Shown piece by piece: positions 19,526 through 29,622 of a stretch of 64,000 nucleotides of DNA (position 1 is the first letter of the stretch; each line of letters opens with the position of its first letter). Both the position numbers and the translations under genes were made by a program. The stretch covers positions 46,123 to 110,122 of the forward strand of contig CANFXR010000001.1 in assembly GCA_947451035.1 (NCBI GenBank), given 5' to 3'. The DNA is from Burkholderiales bacterium (GTDB lineage Bacteria > Pseudomonadota > Gammaproteobacteria > Burkholderiales > Burkholderiaceae_C). Under the pieces are notes generated by a model. It saw nothing but the letters and a program-made list of their open reading frames with translations. It did no database searches and was not told the origin of the DNA.

Positions 19526-20863
19526 TCAATGGACTGGGTGAGTGGAGCGCCCGATCCCGCTGTACTCGATGCCCAGTTCAGCCATCAGCGAGGGCTCGTA
19601 GAGGTTGCGGCCATCGATCACCACGGGCTGCTTGAGCGCGGCCTTCATGGCATCGAAATCGGGGCTCTTGAATTCTTTCCACTCGGTGATGATGACCAGA
19701 GCGTCAGCCCCCTCAAGCGCTTGAGCCTGGCTGGTGGCGTAGGTCAGCCGAGGCACGCCCTCCAGCGAGCGTTGGGCCTCGGGCATCGCCACGGGGTCAT
19801 AGGCGCAGATGCTGGCGCCTCGACGAACCAGCTCGGTGATGATCACGCGGCTCGGGGCTTCACGCATGTCGTCGGTGTTGGGCTTGAATGCAAGGCCCCA
19901 CACGCCGAAGCGTCGACCAGTCAGGTCTTCACCGAACCGGGCGACCACCTTGTCGACCAGCACATGTTTTTGCCGCTCGTTGGCTGACTCCACGGCTTGA
20001 AGCACCTGAAGCTCGACGCCGGCGCCTCGCGCCGTCTTGACCAAGGCCTTGACGTCCTTCGGGAAGCATGACCCGCCATAGCCCGCTCCCGCATACAGGA
20101 AGTGGTAGCCGATGCGGGGGTCACTGCCGATGCCCTTGCGCACCAGTTCGATGTCGACACCCACCTTGTCGGCCAGCAGAGCCAGTTCGTTCATGAAACT
20201 GATGCGGGTGGCCAGCATCGAGTTGGCCGCGTACTTGGTGAACTCTGCGCTCTTGAGGTCCATGACCAGCAGGCGATCGTGATTGCGGATGAACGGCGAA
20301 TACAGCGCACGCATCAGCAGGATCGCCCGGTCATCTTCGGCGCCGACCACGATGCGGTCTGGCTTCATGAAGTCTTCGATCGCCGCGCCCTCTTTCAGGA
20401 ACTCGGGGTTCGAGACCACCGAAAAATCGACGTTCACCCCGCGCTTTGCCAGTTCTTCGGCCACGGCCGCCTTGACGCGCGAGCCCGTGCCCACCGGCAC
20501 GGTGCTCTTGTCGATGATGACCTTGTAGTCGGTCATGTGGCGCCCGACGTTGCGGGCGGCTTCCAGCACGTACTGCAGGTCGGCCGATCCGTCTTCGTCG
20601 GGCGGCGTGCCCACGCCGATGAACTGCAGCGTGCCGTGGTTGACGGCGGCGACGATGTCGGTGGTGAACTGCAATCGACCGGCGGCGCGGTTGCGCGTGA
20701 CCATTTCCTGCAGGCCGGGTTCATGGATCGGAATGCCGCCCTCCTGCAGGATGCGGATCTTGGCGGCGTCGACGTCGAGGCACACCACGTGGTTGCCCAT
20801 TTCCGCGAGGCAGGTGCCGCTGACCAAGCCGACGTAACCCGTTCCGATGACGGTGATCTTCAT
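19526..20863 (-). CDS. ugd: UDP-glucose 6-dehydrogenase
   Basis: This enzyme oxidises UDP-glucose to UDP-glucuronate with two NAD+. The 445-residue protein has the Rossmann motif [19 protein letters not shown] at residue 5. It also has the substrate loop [12 protein letters not shown] (154-165), the catalytic Cys266 in [11 protein letters not shown], and a C-terminal UDP-binding domain ([16 protein letters not shown]). It closes the - arm operon after manC (42 bp) and should supply glucuronate for the EPS. Confidence 0.95.
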   Translation of the reverse strand: MKITVIGTGYVGLVSGTCLAEMGNHVVCLDVDAAKIRILQEGGIPIHEPGLQEMVTRNRAAGRLQFTTDIVAAVNHGTLQFIGVGTPPDEDGSADLQYVLEAARNVGRHMTDYKVIIDKSTVPVGTGSRVKAAVAEELAKRGVNVDFSVVSNPEFLKEGAAIEDFMKPDRIVVGAEDDRAILLMRALYSPFIRNHDRLLVMDLKSAEFTKYAANSMLATRISFMNELALLADKVGVDIELVRKGIGSDPRIGYHFLYAGAGYGGSCFPKDVKALVKTARGAGVELQVLQAVESANERQKHVLVDKVVARFGEDLTGRRFGVWGLAFKPNTDDMREAPSRVIITELVRRGASICAYDPVAMPEAQRSLEGVPRLTYATSQAQALEGADALVIITEWKEFKSPDFDAMKAALKQPVVIDGRNLYEPSLMAELGIEYSGIGRSTHPVH

Positions 20864-20905
20864 GCGTTTTTCCTGGGGGTTTGAATTGAGCTGAAAGGGG
20901 GATCG

Positions 20906-22363
20906 TTACTTGACGCGGCCGTAGGTGTCATCGAAACGCACGATGTCGTCTTCGCCGAGATAGCTGCCTGACTGCACCTCGATGATTTCGAGCGGCACTT
21001 TCCCGGGGTTGGACAGACGATGCACCGTGCCCAACGGGATGTACGTGCTCTGATTTTCCGTGAGCAATATGACTTGATCACCATTGGTGACCTCTGCCGT
21101 GCCCCGCACCACGATCCAGTGCTCGGCGCGGTGGTGGTGCTTTTGGAGGCTGAGCGACGCGCCGGGTTTGACCAGGATGCGCTTGACCTGAAACCTCGAG
21201 CCCGCGTCGATGCCGTCGTACCAGCCCCAGGGGCGGTGTACCAGCCGGTGCACGTGGTGTTCGCTGCGACCCGCGCTTTGGAGTTGCGCCACGATGTGCT
21301 TCACGTCCTGCCCGCGGCTTCGGTCCACGACCAGAACCGCATCCGGGGTCTCGACCACGATCACGTTGTCCAGCCCCACCACGCTGACCAGGCGGCTGGT
21401 GGCGTGCACGAGCGTGTTGCTGCTGTCGCGCACGATCGTGTCGCCCACCGCAGCGTTGCCCGCAGCGTCTTTGCCGCTGACTTGCCACACGGCATCCCAG
21501 GCGCCCAGATCAGACCAGCCTGCGCGCAGCGGAACCATCAGCACGGGAAATTGAGCGGACCCCGCGCATTTTTCCATCACTGCGTAGTCGATGGACTCGC
21601 TGGGGATCTGGCCGAACAGCGATTTGTCGGGGCGCACAAAGGATGCATCCGTGGCCCGCCCCACCCAGGCGCAGCGCGTGGCGGTTTCAATGTCCGGTCG
21701 GTGCTGCTGCAACGCTGCCAGCCAGGTCGATGCACGCACCACGAAGATGCCGCTATTCCAGAAAAATCGACCGTCCTCCACATAGCGCTGCGCCGTGGCC
21801 AGATCCGGCTTTTCGACAAAACCGGCCACCTCGACGGCCGTCAACTCGGCGCTGCCTGCCGCCTGGATGTAGCCAAAGCCGGTCTCGGGGCGGTCCGGCG
21901 GCACGCCCAGGATCACAAAGGCGCCACCCGCTGCCGCGCGCACCGCGGCTTGCAGCGCTGACTTGAACGCGGGCTCGTCGGTCACCGTCTGGTCGGCAGG
22001 CGTGACGACCAGCACCGGATCACCACCGCTTTCGATGGCTTGCAGCGCGGCCAGCGTCATCGCCGGCGCTGTGTTGCGCCCGGCCGGCTCGAGCAGCAAG
22101 GTGGGCGCCGCGATGCCGGTCTCACGCCACTGGTCGAGAGCGACAAAGCGGTGTTCTTCATTGCCGACCACGCAGGCCGGTGCCAGGGCAATGTCATGGG
22201 CGGCCAGGTCGGTGATGCGGCTGGCAGCCTGCTGAAACAGGCTGCGGTTGCCCTGCAGCACCAGAAACTGCTTGGGGTGCTGAGCACGCGACAGCGGCCA
22301 CAGCCGCGTGCCGCTGCCGCCGGCCATCACGACCGGCAAGACCTTGATTTGTGAGTCGCTCAT
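20906..22363 (-). CDS. manC: mannose-1-phosphate guanylyltransferase / mannose-6-phosphate isomerase
   Basis: This is a bifunctional type II enzyme (AlgA/XanB/CpsB), 485 residues. The GDP-mannose pyrophosphorylase domain begins VVMAGGSGTRLWPLSR and includes FVEKPDLATAQ. The C-terminal cupin (HRPWGWYDGID, SLQKHHHRAEHWIVV) carries the isomerase site. Together these make GDP-mannose from fructose-6-phosphate via mannose-6-phosphate, with the mutase step elsewhere. It starts 4 bp after galE, so they are coupled. Confidence 0.93.
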   Translation of the reverse strand: MSDSQIKVLPVVMAGGSGTRLWPLSRAQHPKQFLVLQGNRSLFQQAASRITDLAAHDIALAPACVVGNEEHRFVALDQWRETGIAAPTLLLEPAGRNTAPAMTLAALQAIESGGDPVLVVTPADQTVTDEPAFKSALQAAVRAAAGGAFVILGVPPDRPETGFGYIQAAGSAELTAVEVAGFVEKPDLATAQRYVEDGRFFWNSGIFVVRASTWLAALQQHRPDIETATRCAWVGRATDASFVRPDKSLFGQIPSESIDYAVMEKCAGSAQFPVLMVPLRAGWSDLGAWDAVWQVSGKDAAGNAAVGDTIVRDSSNTLVHATSRLVSVVGLDNVIVVETPDAVLVVDRSRGQDVKHIVAQLQSAGRSEHHVHRLVHRPWGWYDGIDAGSRFQVKRILVKPGASLSLQKHHHRAEHWIVVRGTAEVTNGDQVILLTENQSTYIPLGTVHRLSNPGKVPLEIIEVQSGSYLGEDDIVRFDDTYGRVK

Positions 22364-22367
22364 GGTG

Positions 22368-23390
22368 TCAGTTCGTGTATCCGTTCGGGTTCAGTCGCTG
22401 CCATCGCCAACTGTCTTCGCACATGGTGGCCAGGTCACGTCGGCTTTGCCAGCCCAGCAATTCGCGTGCAAGGCTGGCGTCGGCGTAGCAGGCCGCCACA
22501 TCGCCGGGGCGCCTGGCGGCAATGTCGTAGGGGATGGCGCGCCCGCTGGCTTTCTCGAAGGCGGCAATCAACTCAAGCACGCTGTGTCCGCGACCTGTGC
22601 CCAGATTAACCGTGGCAGATGACTGTTTGTCGATGAGGTGGCGCAGCGCAGCCACGTGGCCCTCGGCCAGATCCTGCACGTGGATGTAGTCGCGCACGCC
22701 GGTGCCATCCGGCGTCGGGTAGTCGTTGCCGAAGACGGTCAGTCGCTCGCGCAGGCCCACGGCCACCTGAGTGATGTAGGGCATCAGGTTGTTCGGGGTG
22801 CCGCGCGGGTTTTCGCCGATCTCGCCGCTTTCGTGGGCGCCCACGGGATTGAAGTAGCGCAGGGTGGCCACGCTCCAATCCGGTCTGGCGCGGGCCACAT
22901 CACGCAGGATCGCCTCGCCCATCAGCTTGGTTGCACCGTAGGGGCTGGTACTCGACAAAGGGGAGCTTTCGGTCAACGGCAGTTGCTCAGGCGTGCCGTA
23001 GACCGTGGCGCTGGAGCTGAAAACCAGTTTGGACACGGCGTGCTCGCCCATCGCTCGAGCCAGCGACATCAGCGAGCCGAGGTTGTTCTGGTAATAGTCC
23101 AGCGGTTTGGCGGTGCTTTCGCCCACCGCCTTCAGCGCGGCAAAGTGGATGACCGCTTCGATGTCGTGGCGCCGGAACACCCCATCGAGAGCCGCTTGAT
23201 CGAGCACGTCGATCTGCTCAAAGACCGGTTTGACACCGCCGAGCCGGTGCAGGCGCGGCAACACTTGGGGGGAACTGTTGACGAAGTTGTCGACGCCCAC
23301 CACCTCGAAGCCGGCCGCCTGCAAGGCCAGCCAGGTGTGCGACGCGATGTAGCCCGTGGCGCCCGTCAGCAGAACCCGCCCCGCCGTCAT
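22368..23390 (-). CDS. galE: UDP-glucose 4-epimerase
   Basis: This is an NAD-dependent extended SDR enzyme of 340 residues that interconverts UDP-glucose and UDP-galactose. The nucleotide motif is TGATGYIASHTW (9-20), where the common GGxGxxG appears as TGATGYIA. The catalytic residues Ser127 (SSSAT), Tyr151 and Lys155 (YGATK) are all present. Its ATG overlaps the epsL stop (ATGA). It is part of the precursor-supply operon. Confidence 0.94.
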   Translation of the reverse strand: MTAGRVLLTGATGYIASHTWLALQAAGFEVVGVDNFVNSSPQVLPRLHRLGGVKPVFEQIDVLDQAALDGVFRRHDIEAVIHFAALKAVGESTAKPLDYYQNNLGSLMSLARAMGEHAVSKLVFSSSATVYGTPEQLPLTESSPLSSTSPYGATKLMGEAILRDVARARPDWSVATLRYFNPVGAHESGEIGENPRGTPNNLMPYITQVAVGLRERLTVFGNDYPTPDGTGVRDYIHVQDLAEGHVAALRHLIDKQSSATVNLGTGRGHSVLELIAAFEKASGRAIPYDIAARRPGDVAACYADASLARELLGWQSRRDLATMCEDSWRWQRLNPNGYTN

Positions 23391-24613
23391 TTCAGCGTGT
23401 AGCGCACGGAGCAGTTTGCGCTGTTGGCCGAGTAGGCGCGCACGGTCAGGGACGTGCCGCTGCGGCTTTCCCGCTGCACACCGCAGCCCAGTGACAGGTT
23501 GCGAGCCACCTCGTATTGAGCGCCCAGCGCATAGCGGTTGATGGTGTTGTCGCTGTTCGAACCGCTCAGCGTCTGGTACGAACCGTCCGACCGGCTGTAG
23601 TTGCCCGTCAGGCTGATCTTGGGCGTCAGCAAGTAGGTGACGCCAAGCCGTGTTGACTCTGTCACCCGGTTGCTGTCCACGTAAGCGCCGCTGCCCGATG
23701 CGCTGGCTGCGTTGAGAAACGTGGTTTCCGTGCCAGTGTCACGGCTGAACGACCCATCGAAACTCAGGCGGCCCGTAGGCGAATACTTGGCTCCGAGCGA
23801 GCCTGTCACCGTGGAGGACGAACCGCGGCCCGACTGGGAACTGCTGCCGTTGCCCACGCTGATTCGGGCGTTCACCGAGGTCAAGGCGGTAGGGGTCCAG
23901 TCCGTCGTCAGGTCCAGATCCCTGCGGGTGCTCGAACGCCTGAAGGTCAGTGATTCCGGGCGCTTGTCTCGAGTAAAGCGAGCGCCAGTACCGACGCTCA
24001 CCGAACCGCCCAGTTTGTAGCGCAGGCCCAGGCGCGCGACATCGCTGGTCACGTCAGATGACGCCGACAGCTGGTTCGAGGACTGCACCTTGCGATGCTC
24101 CACCCCTCCGTTGAGGCCGAGGTCAGTGATCAATTCATAGTTGACACCGGCGGCGATCTGCTCGGTTGTCTCGACAAATTTCCCGCTGGTGATGGCCGCC
24201 GCTTCGGGTCGGGAGAAATCGCCCTGGCCTTCGTGTCGTGAATAAGTCAGCGACCCCGTCAGGCGCTCGATCGTCGCCCAGTCGAAGCCTGCCATGACGT
24301 CATAGCCGATGAAGTCGAGCCGTGACAGCCGGTTGTAGCTGTTGTTTTGCAGTGAAGCGTTGGCGTACACGCGCTGCCTGCCGATGGACTGGTCCACACC
24401 ACCAAAAATGGCCGTCCCGAAGATCACATCGCTCTCGGGGTGCTGCTGATCGGGCACCTTGAACACGTTGGATTCACGCGTGAACGTCTGGCTGGCTCCG
24501 ATGGAGTACGGATTGGTCTCGCCGCACGCAGAGCCACTGATCAAGGCTCCCAGCAGCGACAACAGGCACGGCAGCACGACGGGCTTGCCGCCGGCAGATT
24601 TCAGGCTCGACAT
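23387..24613 (-). CDS. epsL: EpsL-type outer-membrane beta-barrel protein
   Basis: This is a 408-residue exported protein ending RYTLK. It has a signal peptide (1-31, LLSLLGALISGSACG) and then alternating amphipathic strands typical of the EpsL / exosystem-associated putative outer-membrane porin family (PYSIGASQTFTRESNVFKV). It likely forms the terminal export pore or anchors polymer. ATG 24613 with AGGA upstream is preferred, because an in-frame start at 24721 would run back into wcaJ. Family membership is by overall pattern. Confidence 0.75.
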   Translation of the reverse strand: MSSLKSAGGKPVVLPCLLSLLGALISGSACGETNPYSIGASQTFTRESNVFKVPDQQHPESDVIFGTAIFGGVDQSIGRQRVYANASLQNNSYNRLSRLDFIGYDVMAGFDWATIERLTGSLTYSRHEGQGDFSRPEAAAITSGKFVETTEQIAAGVNYELITDLGLNGGVEHRKVQSSNQLSASSDVTSDVARLGLRYKLGGSVSVGTGARFTRDKRPESLTFRRSSTRRDLDLTTDWTPTALTSVNARISVGNGSSSQSGRGSSSTVTGSLGAKYSPTGRLSFDGSFSRDTGTETTFLNAASASGSGAYVDSNRVTESTRLGVTYLLTPKISLTGNYSRSDGSYQTLSGSNSDNTINRYALGAQYEVARNLSLGCGVQRESRSGTSLTVRAYSANSANCSVRYTLK

Positions 24614-24674
24614 ACCCCGGTCCTTTCGGTCTTGTTTTTCGTTGAACTCAAGCGCCAGGCCTGCGGCCGTCGCA

Positions 24675-26069
24675 CTAATAGGCCTTGCGATCGAAGAATA
24701 CCAATCGCACGGTTCGGGCAATGATCTGCAGATCGAACACGAGAGACCAGTTGCGCAGATATTCCAGGTCGTATTCGACGCGCGCTTGCATCTTCTCGAT
24801 CGTGTCGGTTTCGCCGCGGTGGCCGTTGACCTGGGCCCAACCCGTGATGCCGGGCTTGACCTTGTGGCGAACCATGTAGGCCTTGATCAGCCGCCGGTAC
24901 TCCTCGTTGTGAGCCACCGCATGAGGCCGGGGCCCCACGATGCTCATGCGACCCTGAAGCACGTTGAAGAACTGAGGCAACTCGTCGAGCGACGTGCGGC
25001 GGATGAAGGCGCCAAACGGGGTGATCCGCGGATCGTTCTTGGTCGCCTGTCGCACGACCGGCCCGTTGTCCTGCGCTTTCATCGAGCGGAACTTGTAGAC
25101 CACGATTTCTTCGCCGGCCAGGCCGTTTCGGGTCTGTTTGAACACCACCGGGCCCGCGGAACTCAGCCGCACGCCGATCGCAATCGCCAGCAGCACCGGC
25201 GAGATCAGCACCAGGATCAAACTGGCGAGCACGATGTCGCTGACCCGCTTGATCAGATCATTCGTCCCGGTGAAGGGGGTTTCACAAATGCCGACCACCG
25301 GAATGCCGCTCATGTCCTGCAACCGGCCCTGAATGATGCTGATGCCGAAAACGTCAGGCACGAAAAACAGCGAAGCCGTCGTGCCCTGAACCTGCTCGAG
25401 CAACTCGACGATCCGAGGCTGCGAGCCCAGCGGCAGGGTGATGTACACCTCGCGGATGCCGTGCTCGGACACATAGGACAACACGCTCGACAGGCCACCG
25501 AGGCGCTTCATGACGGCCGAGTCCTGAACGCGGTCATCGGTTCTGTCGTCAAAGAAGCCGACGAACTCCACGCCGTCGTCCTTGCCCGCCACCAGGGCTC
25601 GCGAAACCTTGACGCCCAACGGCCCGGCACCGACCACCACGGCGGACCGGCGTGCCTCGGGGCGGGCGTTGAATCTGCGGTGAACATGCTGGCCGGCCCA
25701 GCAAGCGAGCCACTGCACAACGGGTGTGATCAGCGCCCATTCCAGCAGGGCGCCGTCTTCAAACAGATAGAAGCTGCGTGTGGCGTAGGCGCACAACGCC
25801 AGTATGAACAGCAGCGCGACCCACGACGACACGATGTCCACGGCCGCGCTCAGCAGGTTGTCGCGGAACCGGTTGGGGCCCGGGAATGTCAGCGCGAACA
25901 CCAGCAGGCACAAGGTGAGTTGCGGCCGCCCGATGGGCTCGTTGACGAACTGGTTGGCGATGATGAACACCAGCACCGTGATCGTCGGCTCGAGAAATGC
26001 AGCCACCAGCGACGTGACCGATTGCGGCGCGCTGTAGAACGTTCGTTTGTGGGTGCGGTCTTCGAACAT
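24675..26069 (-). CDS. wcaJ: undecaprenyl-phosphate sugar phosphotransferase (WcaJ/EpsB type)
   Basis: This polyprenyl-phosphate sugar-1-phosphate transferase starts repeat-unit assembly, usually with glucose-1-phosphate. The 464-residue protein has four N-terminal membrane helices, a Rossmann-like CoA-binding-type region (VVGAGPLGVKVSRALV) and one re-entrant helix (SLILVLISPVLLAIAIGV). The C-terminal bacterial sugar-transferase domain has KFRSMKAQ, RTSLDELPQFFNVLQG and MSIVGPRP. ATG 26069 is preferred over an upstream start at 26174. It is the first gene of the - arm. Confidence 0.92.
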   Translation of the reverse strand: MFEDRTHKRTFYSAPQSVTSLVAAFLEPTITVLVFIIANQFVNEPIGRPQLTLCLLVFALTFPGPNRFRDNLLSAAVDIVSSWVALLFILALCAYATRSFYLFEDGALLEWALITPVVQWLACWAGQHVHRRFNARPEARRSAVVVGAGPLGVKVSRALVAGKDDGVEFVGFFDDRTDDRVQDSAVMKRLGGLSSVLSYVSEHGIREVYITLPLGSQPRIVELLEQVQGTTASLFFVPDVFGISIIQGRLQDMSGIPVVGICETPFTGTNDLIKRVSDIVLASLILVLISPVLLAIAIGVRLSSAGPVVFKQTRNGLAGEEIVVYKFRSMKAQDNGPVVRQATKNDPRITPFGAFIRRTSLDELPQFFNVLQGRMSIVGPRPHAVAHNEEYRRLIKAYMVRHKVKPGITGWAQVNGHRGETDTIEKMQARVEYDLEYLRNWSLVFDLQIIARTVRLVFFDRKAY

Positions 26070-26314
26070 CGTTTCTGGGTGGGTTCTGTCGGGCGGACTG
26101 CTGTGGATTGCCGAAACAGGCCAAGTCATCCTAAGCCCGCATCGCGTGATCGGACTCGGAAAGGCGCCCCCCATTTGGGGGGTGGCACCCGCCGAGGCGC
26201 CAGACCACTGGCCCGAGGCGAAAGCGACGGGGACGATTGTGTCTCACGTGACCTGCCACGCTGAGCAGTGCCACCAGCGTCAGTCTGAACGAACTGCGTG
26301 CCTACAATCTGTCG
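26070..26314. promoter_or_regulatory. divergent intergenic region with C6/G6 hairpin
   Basis: These 245 bases separate wcaJ (-) from ubiJ (+) and must hold both promoters. A hairpin with stem CCCCCC (26167-26172), loop ATTT and GGGGGG (26177-26182), extended by two pairs, lies about 100 bp upstream of wcaJ. A TACAAT (26302-26307) lies too close to the ubiJ ATG for a leadered transcript. Confidence 0.4.
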
Positions 26315-26875
26315 ATGATCAAGGCGATTCACAGGCATTTGGGTGCCGCGGTGATGGAGCGGGTCGCCTTGCTGGTCAACCATGTCCTGCAAGGCGAGGC
26401 GTCTGCCGTCGAACGGCTGCGGCGGCACGCTGGCAAGCGCGTGCAGTTTCACTTCAGTTCTTCGCCTCTTACGGGGTGGTTGCCTGACGAGTTGACGGTC
26501 GAAATCACGCCCGCCGGGCTCATCGATTTGCCGCTCGAAGATTCCGGGGCTCCCGACCTGCGGGTGAGCGTCGACGCGTCGCAGCCGGCAAAGACCATCG
26601 CCAACGCCTTGAGCGGGCAGCGCCCGGCGGTTGAAGTGTCTGGTGATGCCAGCCTGGCGGCAGATGTGGCCTGGCTGGTCGACAACCTGCGCTGGGATGT
26701 GCAGGACGATCTGGCGCGCGTGGTCGGCGAGGCTGCTGCTGCGGCCATCGGACAGTTCGCCGCGGCGGCGTCCTCGGCCTTGCGCACCGCGCTGGCTGCG
26801 CTGGTCGAATCCGCCCAGCGCCTTCGTCGCATGGCGACAGGCGAGGGCACCGGATCGGAGCCGCCGGTGCGATGA
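26315..26875 (+). CDS. ubiJ: ubiquinone biosynthesis accessory factor UbiJ (SCP2 domain)
   Basis: This is a 186-residue SCP2-type lipid-binding protein. The N-terminal half ([33 protein letters not shown]) is the sterol-carrier fold, and the C-terminal part is an Ala-rich amphipathic helix with a basic end. UbiJ scaffolds the soluble Ubi complex that hydroxylates and methylates ubiquinone precursors. Its stop overlaps the ubiB start (ATGA), as in the common ubiE-ubiJ-ubiB cluster, but ubiE is not present here. Confidence 0.88.
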   Translation: MIKAIHRHLGAAVMERVALLVNHVLQGEASAVERLRRHAGKRVQFHFSSSPLTGWLPDELTVEITPAGLIDLPLEDSGAPDLRVSVDASQPAKTIANALSGQRPAVEVSGDASLAADVAWLVDNLRWDVQDDLARVVGEAAAAAIGQFAAAASSALRTALAALVESAQRLRRMATGEGTGSEPPVR

Positions 26876-28425
26876 GGCACATCGCGCGGCTCCTCTTCAT
26901 CGTTTTCACGGTTTACCGCTTCGGACTTGACGAGCTGGCGCTGTCGAATTTCCGTCAGCGCTGGGTCAAGGCGGTGGTGCGGGTGATCACCGCCGGCCGC
27001 CGGCTCGACGCACCCCGCGGGCAGCGCTTGCGTCAGGCCCTCGAGCGGCTCGGTCCCATCTTCGTGAAGTTCGGGCAGGTGTTGTCCACGCGCCGCGATC
27101 TGATCCCGGCCGACATCGCTGACGAACTCGCTCAGCTGCAAGACAACGTGCCGCCATTTCCGGCCGCTCAGGCGCGCGAGCTGATCGAGAAGGCCTTCGG
27201 CCAGACGATCGAGGCGATGTTCGCCAGTTTCGAGGCCGAGCCAGTGGCCAGTGCGTCTATCGCGCAAGTGCACTTCGCCACCTTGCAGGACGGCCGCGAG
27301 GTCGCCGTCAAGGTGCTGCGGCCGAACATGCTGTCGGTGATCGACGACGACCTCTCGCTGATGCGCACGCTGGCACGCTGGATCGAGCGGCTGTCGGCCG
27401 ATGGCAAGCGACTCAAGCCGCGCGAGGTGGTGGCTGAATTCGACAATTACCTGCACGACGAACTCGACTTGGTGCGCGAAGCCGCCAATGCCGCCCAGCT
27501 GCGCCGCAACATGCAAGGCCTCAACCTGATCATGGTGCCGGAGATGCACTGGGATCTGTGCACGCAGACCGTGATCGTGATGGAGCGCATGAACGGCGTG
27601 CCGATCAGCCAGACCCAGCGGCTGCGCGATGCGGGGGTGGACATCCCGAAACTCGCGCGCGATGGCGTCACGATCTTCTTCACTCAGGTGTTTCGCGACG
27701 GTTTCTTTCACGCCGACATGCACCCCGGCAACATCCAGGTGAGCATCGCGCCCGCGACGTTCGGGCGTTACATCGCGCTCGATTTCGGCATCGTGGGCAC
27801 GCTCACCGAGTTCGACAAGGAATACCTCGCGCAAAACTTCATTGCCTTTTTCCGGCGCGACTACAAGCGCGTGGCCGAGTTGCACATCGAAAGCGGCTGG
27901 GTGCCGGCAGGCACCCGCGTTGACGAACTCGAAGGCGCGATCCGTGCGGTGTGCGAGCCCCACTTCGACCGGCCGCTGAAAGACATCTCGCTGGGGCAGG
28001 TGCTGCTGCGGCTGTTCCAGACCTCGCGCCGGTTCAATGTCGAGATCCAGCCGCAACTGGTGTTGCTGCAAAAGACGCTGCTCAATGTCGAGGGCCTGGG
28101 CCGTCAGCTCGATCCCGAACTGGATCTGTGGGCGACGGCCAAACCCTTCCTCGAGCGCTGGATGAACGACCAGGTCGGCTGGCGGGGTCTGGTCGCGCGA
28201 CTCAAGAACGAGGCACCGCGCTACGTGCAACTGCTGCCGGAGTTGCCGCGTTTGCTGCATCAGGCGTTGCAGCCGAGGTCCGACGTCGATCAGAAGGCGA
28301 TCAGCGCGTTGCTGTTCGAGCAGCAGCGAACCAACCGACTGCTGCAGGCGATCGTGTGTGTGGCCTTCGGGTTCTTGTTCGGTGTGGTGGTGATGCAAGC
28401 GCTGGGCTATCTGGCGCCTCGCTGA
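26872..28425 (+). CDS. ubiB: ubiquinone biosynthesis ABC1-family kinase-like UbiB
   Basis: This is an atypical kinase/ATPase of 517 residues needed for coenzyme Q biosynthesis, thought to help extract or pass lipid intermediates. It has the family KxGQ signature ([16 protein letters not shown]), the Ala-rich loop [10 protein letters not shown], the catalytic loop FHADMHPGN and the DFG motif (LDFGIVG). Two C-terminal membrane helices end the protein ([18 protein letters not shown]). It is translationally coupled to ubiJ. Confidence 0.95.
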   Translation: MRHIARLLFIVFTVYRFGLDELALSNFRQRWVKAVVRVITAGRRLDAPRGQRLRQALERLGPIFVKFGQVLSTRRDLIPADIADELAQLQDNVPPFPAAQARELIEKAFGQTIEAMFASFEAEPVASASIAQVHFATLQDGREVAVKVLRPNMLSVIDDDLSLMRTLARWIERLSADGKRLKPREVVAEFDNYLHDELDLVREAANAAQLRRNMQGLNLIMVPEMHWDLCTQTVIVMERMNGVPISQTQRLRDAGVDIPKLARDGVTIFFTQVFRDGFFHADMHPGNIQVSIAPATFGRYIALDFGIVGTLTEFDKEYLAQNFIAFFRRDYKRVAELHIESGWVPAGTRVDELEGAIRAVCEPHFDRPLKDISLGQVLLRLFQTSRRFNVEIQPQLVLLQKTLLNVEGLGRQLDPELDLWATAKPFLERWMNDQVGWRGLVARLKNEAPRYVQLLPELPRLLHQALQPRSDVDQKAISALLFEQQRTNRLLQAIVCVAFGFLFGVVVMQALGYLAPR

Positions 28426-28434
28426 TCAGACCCT

Positions 28435-28464
28435 CTGCAACGGCATTCCGTACGCCCTTATAAT
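28435..28464 (+). promoter_or_regulatory. sigma-70-like promoter of fmdB
   Basis: A consensus -10 TATAAT (28459-28464) stands in an AT-rich island within GC-rich DNA, with a weak -35 (CTGCAA, 28435-28440) 18 bp upstream. It lies 33 bp before the fmdB ATG, which has AAAGG at 28486-28490. It probably drives fmdB and the genes behind it. Confidence 0.7.
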
Positions 28465-28497
28465 TAAAAATTAACCATATAAATCAAAGGCTTAGCC

Positions 28498-28878
28498 ATG
28501 CCGATCTACGCCTATCGCTGTGATGCATGCGGCCACGCGAAAGACGTGCTGCAGAAGATGTCCGATCCGCTGCTCACGGTGTGCCCCGAGTGCGGCGCCG
28601 ACAGTTTCAAGAAGCAGGTGACGGCCGCCGGCTTCCAGCTCAAGGGCTCGGGCTGGTACGTCACCGATTTCCGCGGCTCGGCTCAGGGCGCCCCAGCCGA
28701 GGCGACTGCGGCCGCACCCAAGTCATCGGGCGATGCACCGGCCGCCAAGAACACGGCGTCGGGTACGGCTGCGGCTGCGGCATCGACCAGCACGCCGGCT
28801 GCGGCTGCGGTGGCAGCGACGCCATCGTCATCGTCTGGCGGCACCTCGGGCGCACCGACCAGTTCCACTTCGACATGA
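28498..28878 (+). CDS. FmdB family zinc-ribbon protein
   Basis: This is a 126-residue protein. The first 40 residues form the FmdB/CxxC zinc ribbon: MPIYAYRCDACG with a second CPECG pair, then FKKQVTAAGFQLKGSGWY. The rest is a low-complexity Ala/Thr/Ser/Pro tail. FmdB proteins are small putative regulatory zinc-ribbons of unproven function. The gene begins the fmdB-DUF502-aspS run. Confidence 0.88.
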   Translation: MPIYAYRCDACGHAKDVLQKMSDPLLTVCPECGADSFKKQVTAAGFQLKGSGWYVTDFRGSAQGAPAEATAAAPKSSGDAPAAKNTASGTAAAAASTSTPAAAAVAATPSSSSGGTSGAPTSSTST

Positions 28879-28921
28879 GTGCTCTGAGGCGCTGCATGTG
28901 GCCGTTGGGTCAAGGATCCCT

Positions 28922-29575
28922 GTGAAGAAATACCTGCTCGCCGGTTTGCTCGTGTGGCTGCCTCTGGCCATCACGTTCTGGGTGCTGCATTCGGTGCTCG
29001 GCATGCTCGATGGGCTGTTCGCCTGGGCGCTCAGCGCTTCTCAGACGGTGCTGCCCGTGGCGGCGCATTCGACGCTCGAGATGCTCAAGCAGATCCCGGG
29101 GCTGGGCGTCATGTTCATGGTGGTCGGTTTGCTGCTGACCGGCGTTTTCGCCACCAACATCGCCGGCCAGTGGGCACTGACCCAAGGCAGCCGTCTGCTC
29201 AACAAGATCCCGATCGTCAAGTCGATCTACAGCTCGGTCCAGCAGGTCTCGGACACGCTGTTTTCGAGCAGCGGCAACGCCTTTCGCGAGGCGGTGCTGG
29301 TGCAGTATCCGCGTCAGGGGTCCTGGGCCATCGCCTTCGTGACCGGGCGGCCCGGCGGCGAGGCGGCCACGCATCTTTCGGGCGACTACCTGAGCCTGTA
29401 CGTGCCCACCACGCCCAACCCGACCTCGGGCTTTTTCCTGATGGTGCCGCGTGCCGATGTGATCGAGCTCGCCATGAGCGTGGACGAGGCCTTGAAGTAC
29501 GTCATCTCGATGGGCGTGGTGGCGCCGCCGCTGGTTGACCCCTCCCGGGAAACCGCACCCCCACAGATCGGTTGA
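28922..29575 (+). CDS. DUF502 family inner-membrane protein
   Basis: This is a 217-residue protein with two N-terminal membrane helices ([19 protein letters not shown] and [19 protein letters not shown]). A conserved soluble part follows, with [34 protein letters not shown] and [16 protein letters not shown], which is diagnostic of DUF502. Function is unknown. The start is the GTG at 28922 (MKKYLL), because upstream extension would overlap fmdB with non-family sequence. Confidence 0.87.
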   Translation: MKKYLLAGLLVWLPLAITFWVLHSVLGMLDGLFAWALSASQTVLPVAAHSTLEMLKQIPGLGVMFMVVGLLLTGVFATNIAGQWALTQGSRLLNKIPIVKSIYSSVQQVSDTLFSSSGNAFREAVLVQYPRQGSWAIAFVTGRPGGEAATHLSGDYLSLYVPTTPNPTSGFFLMVPRADVIELAMSVDEALKYVISMGVVAPPLVDPSRETAPPQIG

Positions 29576-29622
29576 GGCGATCGCCGCACTCAACCCACCG
29601 AATTCGTTTCCGGAGCAACACG

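Noticed and set aside
24459-26264. Long + frame antisense to wcaJ
   Set aside because: It is the high-GC shadow of wcaJ, whose family is certain. The same applies to the long antisense frames over aspS, the sensor kinase and ctpA.
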